From Microcoleus sp. FACHB-831 (GTDB lineage Bacteria > Cyanobacteriota > Cyanobacteriia > Cyanobacteriales > FACHB-T130): DNA of 64,000 nt. The stretch's first letter is position 1; the number at the start of each line of letters is the position of its first letter. Both the position numbers and the translations under genes were made by a program. The notes below the pieces were generated by a model. That model saw only the letters and a program-made list of their open reading frames with translations. It searched no databases and had not been told where the DNA came from. Where the stretch lies: positions 124,001-188,000 of the forward strand of contig NZ_JACJON010000073.1 in the NCBI RefSeq assembly GCF_014695585.1. Direction: 5' to 3'. Of this stretch, positions 1 through 7,557 are shown piece after piece.

Positions 1-2
1 AA

Positions 3-125
3 AAAGCTGAAACGGTGATAAGAACACAACCGCAGCAAGATTTACACCCTACTAACGAGCAAGAATTTGAGGTGGTTAGACAATTAGCGCCTATTTATCA
101 AACAGTTTGTAGTCTTAGTTTTTAA
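3..125 (+). CDS. 3' end of an unidentified gene (partial)
   Basis: An open frame enters from the left edge and runs 40 codons to a TAA at 123-125, ending in the residues IYQTVCSLSF. The fragment is too short to assign to a family. Its stop codon overlaps the stop of the convergent ATP-grasp gene, so the two genes end tail to tail with no spacer. That it is real coding sequence is an inference from the open frame only. Confidence 0.4.
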   Translation, partial: KAETVIRTQPQQDLHPTNEQEFEVVRQLAPIYQTVCSLSF

Positions 126-1060
126 CCATCAGATCTATTATTCACTCGCTCGATGGCACAATTAATAATCTCTTTCGCAACGTTGATTCCTGTAGCTTGT
201 TCAAAAGCGCTCCATTTGGGGGTAGGGTTAGCCTCGATGATATAAAATTTGCCATCGCAATCTTCACCAACATCTACACCATAAATACCTTTTTGATTTA
301 CATTCTTAACAGTAAAATCTACTATGTTTGGAACGTTTGCTGCTACAAAAGTAGCGCCTTGTGCAGCATTAGCAGCTAAACTTCCTGGTTTGGCTTTTTT
401 CTCGGCTACTCCCAAACATTTACCATCAATTACCATCGCGCGGTATTCGGCTTTAAACCGTACAAATTCCTGGAGCAGTATTGGTACGTTATTCCCTTCA
501 TTTTGAATAAAGAAATTTTTAGCATATTCTAGCGCTGTATTTAGATCGCTCAAAAGCTCAATACCTTTACCTCCTCTGCCATTGAAAGGCTTAACTATTA
601 AAGGAAGTTGATGTGATTCAGCTAATTCGTTAATCAAGTGAGTTGCGCTTTCTATATTAAAAGCAATATAAGAATTGATTCCTACTTTTTTTTGGTGGTA
701 TTTAAGAGTTGCTAATAATTTAGAAGGACCTGCACCTGTAAATCTTTCTAGCGGATCTATAACATCGCAATTACAAGCTGCTAGCGACTTAACCAAAATA
801 GCTGTTGATTGTTCGCCTCCTCTGATATTTCGTACAATCAGAGTGGTTAAACTTGTTATATCCTGCTTATTCAGAATAATTTTTGGCTTTTCTAGTTCGC
901 GGACAAACTGATAACTAACCTGAGAAGGGTGAAATACTAAAACATCATCATATACTTTTTTTGCTTCTTGATAGAGGCTTAGTGTTTCATAGTTAACAGA
1001 GTTAGCAGCTTTTAAGTTAATTTCTTTACTACGTGAAGTGGAAATCCCTAAAGTTTTCAC
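122..1060 (-). CDS. RimK-like ATP-grasp ligase
   Basis: The 312-residue protein has an ATP-grasp fold of the RimK type. A glycine-rich nucleotide-binding loop follows a lysine at about residues 156-167 (VKPFNGRGGKGI), and the metal- and ATP-binding segment lies near 260-283 (GVDVG, then IIEANPTPKW). Such enzymes join an amine to a carboxylate through an acyl phosphate; substrates range from glutamate to peptides and cannot be read from this sequence. The start is a GTG preceded by AAGGAG seven bases upstream (1068-1073), which fixes it well. The N-terminal 100 residues are less conserved and probably form the preATP-grasp domain. No biosynthetic partner genes lie next to it, so its product is unknown. 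Confidence 0.8.
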   Translation of the reverse strand: MKTLGISTSRSKEINLKAANSVNYETLSLYQEAKKVYDDVLVFHPSQVSYQFVRELEKPKIILNKQDITSLTTLIVRNIRGGEQSTAILVKSLAACNCDVIDPLERFTGAGPSKLLATLKYHQKKVGINSYIAFNIESATHLINELAESHQLPLIVKPFNGRGGKGIELLSDLNTALEYAKNFFIQNEGNNVPILLQEFVRFKAEYRAMVIDGKCLGVAEKKAKPGSLAANAAQGATFVAANVPNIVDFTVKNVNQKGIYGVDVGEDCDGKFYIIEANPTPKWSAFEQATGINVAKEIINCAIERVNNRSDG

Positions 1061-1504
1061 TCTAATTCTCCTTTAGAAACTGTATATAAAAACTGCCGTG
1101 TTTTATCTGCACTTAGTTCATATAACCATTGGAAGTAAGTTTGTTCTTACAGATTAATAGAATAATTAACTCTATTAACAAACACTTTGACTAAATTCTA
1201 CCATCAAGTTTTATAGATTTAACAAATTGTTATCCCTAACACGCGATCGCTTTATACCCCGTGTACCGCTTTGGCAGATCGTCCACTCAAGAGGGGCGAT
1301 CGCCTAACCGCTTCAAGGCGCGATCGCCGTTTTCTTACTGGCTATAACCCTTGCAGTGCAAGCTTTGACGCCCATAAATTATACACGGCTAGCCTAAAAG
1401 CATACAATGCGGTTTTCTAGTCGCCTAAGATATTGACACAAGTTTCCCATTTTTTATCAAGCCAATACTGATACTTTAAAAACATCGAACTCAAACAAAC
1501 GTAC
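1061..1504. other. Intergenic region with clustered HIP1 octamers
   Basis: No gene is visible. The AT-rich stretch near 1080-1230 lies upstream of the ATP-grasp gene. Three GCGATCGC octamers fall between 1243 and 1328, the last two facing each other around a short GC-rich spacer that could form a hairpin. I see no terminator with a clear T-run. Confidence 0.4.
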
Positions 1505-1887
1505 ATGAAACTTACAACCAGAATTATCTATCAGCTAGCTGCTCTTATCTTCTTATCTGATAAATCAAATGAGACGGACGATTGCAAAGAAATCAACGAA
1601 CCATTTAACAACATAGTGCAGCTGGATGAAAGCTCATGGCTACAACATGAAGTTTTAGAGCTAGAACTACTTATGAGACCAGCCTGATCTATCTTCTACT
1701 GCTCCCTCTACCACCTCAAATTCCCAGTTGGCTATACAAGAGGTTAAAAGCTCTGCAAGAAGACAGCAATCTCCACTTGATTATTAACGAGCTACATAGC
1801 TTAATCTCTAAACTAGAAACCTACCCTGGTATCTCTAATTGGGTGGTTCGTCATGCACTCAAATCTATTAAGGATAAACGCGAGTAA
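1505..1887 (+). pseudogene. Possible frameshifted small gene
   Basis: Two open segments in different frames adjoin. The first (1505-1687, 60 codons from an ATG) starts MKLTTRIIYQ and stays open to a TGA at 1685. The second, in frame 1 and open from after a stop at 1648 to a TAA at 1885-1887, encodes a hydrophobic stretch (SLIYLLLLPLPP) and then an amphipathic, charged tail ending ALKSIKDKRE. It has no good start codon of its own. A single frameshift near 1650-1690 would fuse them into about 125 residues. I do not recognise a family. It could be a decayed gene, a sequencing error, or chance. Confidence 0.3.
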
Positions 1888-1950
1888 ATGACAAATATAC
1901 ACCGCAAAAGCAAGCTTCCTGGGAAAAATTGGGCTATGTAAACTAAGTAT

Positions 1951-1987
1951 GACAAAACCCGTTTTCTGCAAGAAAATGGGTTTTGTC
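1951..1987. terminator. Strong inverted repeat after the Met-gamma-lyase-like gene
   Basis: GACAAAACCC at 1951-1960 pairs with GGGTTTTGTC at 1978-1987, extended by a GTTTTC/GAAAAT inner stem. It lies six bases beyond the stop of the leftward gene and probably acts as its terminator. No long T-run follows on either strand. The ACCCGTTTTC stem core recurs at 30414-30447. Confidence 0.6.
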
Positions 1988-1992
1988 ATATT

Positions 1993-3222
1993 TTATGCTG
2001 AACCCACTGCTTCAATAGCAGATTCAAGAGCGATCGCTACATGAGTCCAATGCGTTCCACCCTGGCAAAATACAATATAAGGCTCCCTCAACGGCCCATC
2101 TGCTGAAAACTCCGATGTACTTCCCTCAATAAATGTCCCTCCAGCCATAACCACCTTACTCTCATAACCAGGCATTTCATCTGGTACTGGTTCTAGATAA
2201 GAACCAATTGGCGAATGTTCTTGAATTGCTCGACAAAAAGCAATCAACTTCTTAGGCGAACCCAGTTTAATCGCTTGAATCACATCGCGCCGAGGAGCCA
2301 ATGGCAAGGGATTCACCGCATAACCCAGCTTGTCAAAAACGTAAGCAGTTAAGTGAGTCCCTTTTACCGCTTCTCCTACCATTTGCGGAGCTAAAAATAG
2401 CCCTTGAAATAACAAACGATTTTGGTCAAATGTCGCCCCCCCAGCACTGCCAATCCCCGGCGCCGTAAGGCGACACGCCGCTGCTTCTACTAAGTCTGCT
2501 CTACCAGCAACGTAGCCACCACCTGTAACGATAGTACCGCCGGGATTTTTAATTAAAGACCCAGCAATTAAGTCAGCGCCTACTGCTGGTGGTTCCCTAT
2601 CTTCGATAAATTCGCCGTAACAATTATCGACAAAGCAGATAGTATTGGGGTTTTGTTGTTTGACTAAATGAACTATTTTTTCAATGTCAGCTATTGAAAG
2701 ACTAGGACGCCAAGAATAGCCACAAGAACGCTGGATTAACACTAAGCGGGTATTATCTTTGACAGCTTTACCCAATGCTTGCCAATCAATATTTCCCTCC
2801 GTAGTTAGATCCAATTCTCGGTAGCTAACGCCAAACTCTTTAAGGGAGCCTTGGCCTTGGCCTCGCAACCCAATAACTTCTTCGAGCGTATCGTAGGGGG
2901 AACCAACTACTGCTAGCATTTCATCTCCTGGACGGAGGACACCAAAAAGGGCACAAGCGATCGCATGAGTCCCGGAAACAAACTGCACCCGCACCGCAGC
3001 TGCTTCTGCATCCATGACTTCGGCAAATACTCGATCTAGAGTATCGCGCCCCATATCGTCATGGCCGTAGCCGCTAACACCTGCAAAATGGTGCGCTCCC
3101 ACTCTATGGGAACGAAATGCTTCCAAGACTTTTTTGAGATTTTGCTTGACCTGAGCGTCAATTTTAGAAAAAATCGGTAAGAGCGCCGCTTCTGCCGCTA
3201 GCAGCTTTGATGGGCTGTTCAT
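1993..3222 (-). CDS. PLP-dependent methionine gamma-lyase-like protein
   Basis: This is a fold-type I PLP enzyme of the Met_gamma_lyase / YnbB family, formerly called aluminium resistance protein. Numbering from ATG 3222, the protein has an SGTHAI cofactor-phosphate loop near 83-88, VDNCYGEF with the pyridine-binding Asp near 199, and GSLIKNPGG with the presumed Schiff-base Lys near 225. Members are thought to act on sulfur amino acids, but the physiological substrate is not settled. A longer reading starts at GTG 3237. I prefer ATG 3222 because AAGGA (3227-3231) sits just upstream of it. The gene is divergent from desC with about 80 bp between them, so the two promoters share that spacer. 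Confidence 0.85.
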   Translation of the reverse strand: MNSPSKLLAAEAALLPIFSKIDAQVKQNLKKVLEAFRSHRVGAHHFAGVSGYGHDDMGRDTLDRVFAEVMDAEAAAVRVQFVSGTHAIACALFGVLRPGDEMLAVVGSPYDTLEEVIGLRGQGQGSLKEFGVSYRELDLTTEGNIDWQALGKAVKDNTRLVLIQRSCGYSWRPSLSIADIEKIVHLVKQQNPNTICFVDNCYGEFIEDREPPAVGADLIAGSLIKNPGGTIVTGGGYVAGRADLVEAAACRLTAPGIGSAGGATFDQNRLLFQGLFLAPQMVGEAVKGTHLTAYVFDKLGYAVNPLPLAPRRDVIQAIKLGSPKKLIAFCRAIQEHSPIGSYLEPVPDEMPGYESKVVMAGGTFIEGSTSEFSADGPLREPYIVFCQGGTHWTHVAIALESAIEAVGSA

Positions 3223-3302
3223 CAATTCCTTTTTCACAATATAGATATGCGGATTTTAAATTTTCGCAGATTAGGCCGCACAATTCGTATCAAGGTTAAT
3301 CC

Positions 3303-4133
3303 ATGACTGTTGCCACCACAACTAAACTCCGCCCCGATTGGGTTAACATCCTGTTTCTGGGGGGACTTCACGTAGGAGCGCTTTTTGCCCTGCTTCCCAG
3401 TAACTTTAATTGGACTGCTGTAGGCATTGCTGTTTTCCTCCACTGGGTTACTGGTGGTTTGGGCATCACCTTGGGATTTCATCGCCTAGTCACCCACCGC
3501 AGCTTTCAGACACCAAAGTGGCTGGAATATTTCCTGATGTTCTGCGGCACTTTAGCTTGCCAAGGTGGCGTAATTGACTGGGTAGGTCTGCACCGCTTGC
3601 ATCATATGCACTCTGACTCTGCGGGCGATCCCCACGACTCTAATGAGGGTTTTTGGTGGAGCCATGTGGGTTGGATGCTCTGCGACATCCCAGGTAAGGA
3701 AGATATGGCCCGCTATGTCAAGGATATTGCGGACGACCCTGTTTATAAGTTTTTACAAAATTCTCTTGTTTTCATCCAACTTGGCTTAGGTTTCTTGCTC
3801 TACCTTTTGGGTGGCTGGCCTTTTGTGGTCTGGGGAATTTTTGTTCGCGTGGTTGTAGTATTTCACTGCACTTGGTTTGTAAACAGTGCAACCCATAAGT
3901 TTGGCTATCGCAGCTATGAATCTAGCGATCGCTCTACTAATTGTTGGTGGGTCGCTTTACTCACCTATGGCGAAGGCTGGCACAACAACCACCATGCTTT
4001 TCAATATTCGGCTCGTCACGGCTTGCAGTGGTGGGAAATTGACATGACTTGGATGACCATTCAACTTTTACAAGCGCTTGGTTTAGCTGAAAAAGTAAAA
4101 CTCGCTGAAGTAAAAGTCGCTGAAAAAGAATAG
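3303..4133 (+). CDS. desC: Acyl-lipid delta-9 desaturase
   Basis: This integral membrane di-iron desaturase introduces the first double bond into acyl chains esterified to membrane lipids, using ferredoxin as donor in cyanobacteria. The three histidine boxes are visible: HRLVTH at 60-65, HRLHH at 97-101, and HNNHH at about 227-231. Hydrophobic blocks lie at 15-55, 72-92 and 150-190. The 276-residue length and the WVGLHRLHH and GEGWHNNHHAF motifs fit the cyanobacterial DesC family. Regiospecificity is inferred from family resemblance. A rho-independent terminator follows directly. Confidence 0.93.
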   Translation: MTVATTTKLRPDWVNILFLGGLHVGALFALLPSNFNWTAVGIAVFLHWVTGGLGITLGFHRLVTHRSFQTPKWLEYFLMFCGTLACQGGVIDWVGLHRLHHMHSDSAGDPHDSNEGFWWSHVGWMLCDIPGKEDMARYVKDIADDPVYKFLQNSLVFIQLGLGFLLYLLGGWPFVVWGIFVRVVVVFHCTWFVNSATHKFGYRSYESSDRSTNCWWVALLTYGEGWHNNHHAFQYSARHGLQWWEIDMTWMTIQLLQALGLAEKVKLAEVKVAEKE

Positions 4134-4144
4134 TTATGAGATAC

Positions 4145-4190
4145 GAGATATGAGTTTTGAATTAATAACTCATATCTCTTATTTTTTTTT
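4145..4190 (+). terminator. Rho-independent terminator of desC
   Basis: GAGATATGAGTT (4145-4156) pairs perfectly with AACTCATATCTC (4167-4178) around a 10-base loop. TTATTTTTTTTT follows on the plus strand. The gene on the other side ends at 4189, so the same stem also separates two convergent genes. Confidence 0.85.
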
Positions 4191-5457
4191 AGGAAAACAG
4201 GTTTCCTTGAACTATATGCTTGACAGTTGTCAATGTTTCCATGCTGATTAGTCCTCGACGATGCCCTTTTTGATTAGACATTCCCAGAAATATTGAGTCT
4301 CCCGGTTTGGGAATGCGTGAAAATCGGGGAGAAGAATTGATGTATACAGAGGCGCTATCAATTCCTAAAGCGAACTGGCGGCTTTCTTGATAGGATTCTG
4401 TAACGAGACAATCGGCGTGACCGCTGCTGAATCGGTTAATCCAGGCGATCGCTGAATCGATGCTATCTATAACTTTAAAAGCCACAACTTTATCGAGATA
4501 GGCTTGGCTCCATTCCGATTCTGCCGCTCGACTCAACTGATCGGGGAAATCTGCTACTAGCTGGGCATCTCCTCTAACTTTAAACCCCTTGTCCTTTAAG
4601 CTGTTCCACAGCGTTATCAGAGATGAGGGCTTTTGATTTGGATGGATCAAAACCTTTTCAATTGCATTAACTGGATCTGGTTCGCTCATATGACTGTCTA
4701 TAATCACCAAGCGAGCCAAATCTAAGCTTCCTGTAGGCGACCAATAGAGGTAACAGTTTCCCATCGCTGACTTTAATACAGGCGCGGTTGACTGCTGCAT
4801 CACTTGCTGCACCAGGCTGGGACGACCGTAGGGAATGACCAGATTTAGATATCGGTCTTGCGTCACTAAATCGCCGATGGAAGCGCCCAAGTCACCTGGG
4901 AGTAATTCTAGACATCCCGTTGGCATCTCGGAGCGGTCGAGGGCTTCTTGTAAGGCGCTGGCGATCGCTAAATTTGAGTGTTCTGCGTAGGAACACCCTT
5001 TAAGAATCAGACTATTGCCTGTTTTGATACAAAGACCTGCGGCGATCGCTCCCAACTCCGGGAACGCCTCGTAAATCAACGCAATCACTCCCAAAGGCAT
5101 TAACTGGCAGTAAGTCTGAGAATGATCCAGTTGATAAGCAGCATTCATCACCCGCCGGATCGGATCGGACAACTCCCCTAAGCGTTGCAAAAGCTGCACT
5201 GTCGTCTGTATCCGCTCTGGTGTCAGCTTCAGCCACTCTAGAATCAACTCTGGCACTGCCATCTCTCGACTGGCTTCCAAGTCTAGGGTGTTTGCTTCTA
5301 AAATATCGTCTGTCCTAGATGCAAGCGCCTTTGCCATCGCTTGAACCGCACGGCTGCGATCTACTCCCTTAGTAGGAGCCAATTCCAGTGAAGCCTGGTA
5401 AGCGCTGCGAACGGCAGTTATCGGATCGGGTGCAGGATTAAAACTGTGCATTGCCAT
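4189..5457 (-). CDS. proA: Divergent gamma-glutamyl phosphate reductase (ProA) paralogue
   Basis: The overall architecture is that of ProA, the NADPH-dependent reductase that makes glutamate-5-semialdehyde for proline synthesis. Visible blocks include PLGVIALIYEAFP (121-133), the GNCYLY segment (233-238), and the C-terminal ETLTTVKHIVQG. Length (422 aa) is normal. Canonical ProA carries the catalytic Cys in a KTQRPxxCN block. The aligned segment here reads SHMSEPDPVNAIEKVL, placing Val263 at the Cys position. The usual glycine-rich FGLGAEIGIST block is also replaced. Cyanobacteria often carry two ProA-like genes, so this may be the divergent copy. I cannot tell whether it is active. It lies 4 bp after the upstream zinc-ribbon gene, so they are probably cotranscribed. 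Confidence 0.8.
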   Translation of the reverse strand: MAMHSFNPAPDPITAVRSAYQASLELAPTKGVDRSRAVQAMAKALASRTDDILEANTLDLEASREMAVPELILEWLKLTPERIQTTVQLLQRLGELSDPIRRVMNAAYQLDHSQTYCQLMPLGVIALIYEAFPELGAIAAGLCIKTGNSLILKGCSYAEHSNLAIASALQEALDRSEMPTGCLELLPGDLGASIGDLVTQDRYLNLVIPYGRPSLVQQVMQQSTAPVLKSAMGNCYLYWSPTGSLDLARLVIIDSHMSEPDPVNAIEKVLIHPNQKPSSLITLWNSLKDKGFKVRGDAQLVADFPDQLSRAAESEWSQAYLDKVVAFKVIDSIDSAIAWINRFSSGHADCLVTESYQESRQFALGIDSASVYINSSPRFSRIPKPGDSIFLGMSNQKGHRRGLISMETLTTVKHIVQGNLFS

Positions 5458-5461
5458 TGGG

Positions 5462-5869
5462 CTAACGCCGATATGCTAGCAATAGCATGAGTGCTGGCAA
5501 TACCATCAGCGTAACTGGCAGTATTGCCCAAATTATACTCGACCCAAATGGTGACAGCAGAGCTAAAGGCAACCATACCAGCAGCAAAACCAGGATAACT
5601 CCCAGCCCTACGGGTAGGTAGTTGTCACTCAAACTGGGATGGGCTGTACTCCAGCGATGACCTGACCAGCGCCAAGCTTTCTTGTATGGATAGCTTGTCG
5701 AAAGTTGTTCTAGTACATACCCATTCTCTTCCACCACGAAGATTTGCTGACAGCGATCGCACCCCATTGCTTCGGTCAGCGTAATTGGTACCAACCGCCC
5801 CCGGCGTCTGGGGCAAGGGCATGGGTACTCAGTATTTAAATCAATCTTCTGAGCTTTCTGAGATGGCAC
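5462..5869 (-). CDS. Zinc-ribbon-like two-TM conserved membrane protein
   Basis: The 135-residue protein is of unknown function. An N-terminal soluble part carries a CPC pair (C17, C19) and a CDRC pair (C37, C40), consistent with a small zinc ribbon. Two hydrophobic helices follow at about 84-105 and 110-132, ending in a short basic tail. The likely topology puts the N-terminal metal site in the cytoplasm, but that is inference. It is the first gene of a probable two-gene unit with the ProA paralogue, whose start lies 4 bp downstream of this stop. The pairing is the only functional clue. Confidence 0.7.
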   Translation of the reverse strand: MPSQKAQKIDLNTEYPCPCPRRRGRLVPITLTEAMGCDRCQQIFVVEENGYVLEQLSTSYPYKKAWRWSGHRWSTAHPSLSDNYLPVGLGVILVLLLVWLPLALLSPFGSSIIWAILPVTLMVLPALMLLLAYRR

Positions 5870-6233
5870 AAGCTGTCTTCAAAGAATAAAAATGTGTAAC
5901 CCAAAATTATTTACAATATTTGGGCAATAACGCTTGTTAATTATGGTTTCTTAATGGCAACCAACGACCTAGCGTTCCAGCCTGGAAGATCCTGGTTTTA
6001 GCGATGGGTAGGAAGCGCCAATATCATCATAATAGCTTACATTTGAGCTTTCCCAGCCTTATCTTAAGGCATAACTCCGGTCTAGCCAGCATAGATATCT
6101 TGTGCTAACTCAGATTAAGTCAGGCAGCATTCTAACTCCAACTTGCTGCATCTTCTTTTATGGTTAACGATAAAAGATTGCTATACGCTGTGACTATGTA
6201 CCACAGCTAGTAGTTAATTTTATTATTATCTAA
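5870..6233. other. Intergenic stretch, no gene seen
   Basis: This 364-bp spacer separates the zinc-ribbon gene from tRNA-Gly; both neighbours are transcribed leftwards. It is moderately AT-rich, with no convincing ORF, terminator or repeat. Confidence 0.4.
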
Positions 6234-6304
6234 GCGGGTAACGCGATTCGAACGCGCGACATTCACCTTGGCAAGGTGACGCTCTACCACTGAGCTATAC
6301 CCGC
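6234..6304 (-). tRNA. tRNA-Gly(GCC)
   Basis: The minus strand folds as a complete 71-nt cloverleaf. GCGGGTA/TACCCGC forms the acceptor stem. The D arm reads GCTCAGTGGTAGAGC, and the anticodon loop TTGCCAA holds GCC. The T loop TTCGAAT sits on a 5-bp stem with one G-U pair. CCA is not encoded. The GCC anticodon reads GGC and GGU glycine codons. Confidence 0.97.
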
Positions 6305-6394
6305 ATTTCTTTAACAATCACTATGTTTACACAATATTTTTAGTCTGTCAACTGTTCTTTCCAAAATTGCTGACAGACACGACCGAAGAGGAAC

Positions 6395-6985
6395 CTACTG
6401 GCGATCGCCAGACGAACTCGGTTCTATTACAACCGTCTGATGAGAAATAGGCAGCGCTGGAGTTTCCCCGGCACCACCGTTGTCACCGTAGATATCAGCC
6501 CCCATGCTGCCTTTTATCCCTCGCATCAGAGAAGCCATTTCCAACGCACTCATAGCATAATTCCACCCCAAATTACTCTTAATCCCAGCCCGTTCTAACG
6601 CTTGCTGCATAGTATCCGTCGTCACTATGCCAAAAATCACAGGCACGCCAGTCTGGAAACCAGCAGCAGCGATTCCCTTAGACACTTCGGCGGCGACGTA
6701 ATCAAAATGTGGAGTTTGACCCCGAATAATAGCACCAAGGCAAATCACCGCATCATAGCGATGAGTGAGCGCCATTTGCCTAGCCACTAGAGGCACTTCA
6801 AAACTACCAGGAACCCAGGCATAATCCACTTGAGTGCCATGAGGATTAACATCAATGCCGTGACGTTTCAGGCAATCCTGACATCCCTCCAATAATTTTG
6901 TCGTCACTAAGTCGTTAAACCGACCGATGACGATGGCAAACTTTAGATTTTCAGTATGAGTAAATGTTCCCTCGAAAACTGCCAT
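6395..6985 (-). CDS. ribH: 6,7-dimethyl-8-ribityllumazine synthase
   Basis: This is the penultimate enzyme of riboflavin synthesis. It condenses 5-amino-6-ribitylaminouracil with 3,4-dihydroxy-2-butanone-4-phosphate, usually as an icosahedral 60-mer. Family blocks are present: VIGRFND near 19-25, [12 protein letters not shown] near 57-68, [16 protein letters not shown] near 84-99, and [16 protein letters not shown] near 114-129. At 196 residues it is longer than most homologues because of a C-terminal tail after the conserved core. It lies downstream of psbZ in the same direction with about 195 bp between them, a pairing that recurs in cyanobacteria. Confidence 0.96.
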   Translation of the reverse strand: MAVFEGTFTHTENLKFAIVIGRFNDLVTTKLLEGCQDCLKRHGIDVNPHGTQVDYAWVPGSFEVPLVARQMALTHRYDAVICLGAIIRGQTPHFDYVAAEVSKGIAAAGFQTGVPVIFGIVTTDTMQQALERAGIKSNLGWNYAMSALEMASLMRGIKGSMGADIYGDNGGAGETPALPISHQTVVIEPSSSGDRQ

Positions 6986-7180
6986 AATCGGTTGTTATTT
7001 GTTAGTTGTTACTTGTTAAAACCTATGTTTTAAATCGCTAGTAGAGCTAAAGTTTAGACTCAACATGAAATGCATTTAGGCACAGGCAAGCCAATTACTC
7101 TAGGTAGTAGTTACTATGTGGGCAGCCCACCATTAGTATCAAATGGCAGGCAACCCATGTTTATCTACTAACCACACTAC

Positions 7181-7369
7181 TTAAACTACAAAGTAGCTCA
7201 AAGCCCCGACCAGAAAAACCAAAGCGATCCAAACCCCAGAACCCAATAAGATGAGCCGTTTAGACTGATCCCAGTTCTGAGGCGTCGCATAGGCAACCGG
7301 GACGCCAATGACCATGATGAATGACAAAAGAACTAAAGCAGCTAGTACCACTTGAAATAAAATCGACAT
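7181..7369 (-). CDS. psbZ: Photosystem II reaction centre protein Z
   Basis: The 62-residue thylakoid protein has two transmembrane helices (about 3-27 and 38-60) joined by a polar loop containing the PQNWDQSKR segment that typifies PsbZ (Ycf9). PsbZ sits at the periphery of the photosystem II core near CP43 and stabilises antenna and supercomplex contacts. The start ATG is preceded by AGAGGAA almost adjacent to it, which is close for a ribosome-binding site. This gene marks the organism as an oxygenic phototroph. Confidence 0.96.
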   Translation of the reverse strand: MSILFQVVLAALVLLSFIMVIGVPVAYATPQNWDQSKRLILLGSGVWIALVFLVGALSYFVV

Positions 7370-7557
7370 TTCCTCTGGTTACTCCCAAGACAGCAACGGG
7401 CAGCTATAAACAGTTCAGCCGCCATTATATACAGTAGTACAGTATCAAAAATCGATGGTCATTTGTCATTGGTTAACAAGTCACAAAGTATTTGTTAGTT
7501 AGCAACCGACAACACACACAGGCGAGACGCCTGCGCCACAACAACGGATAGCAGATT

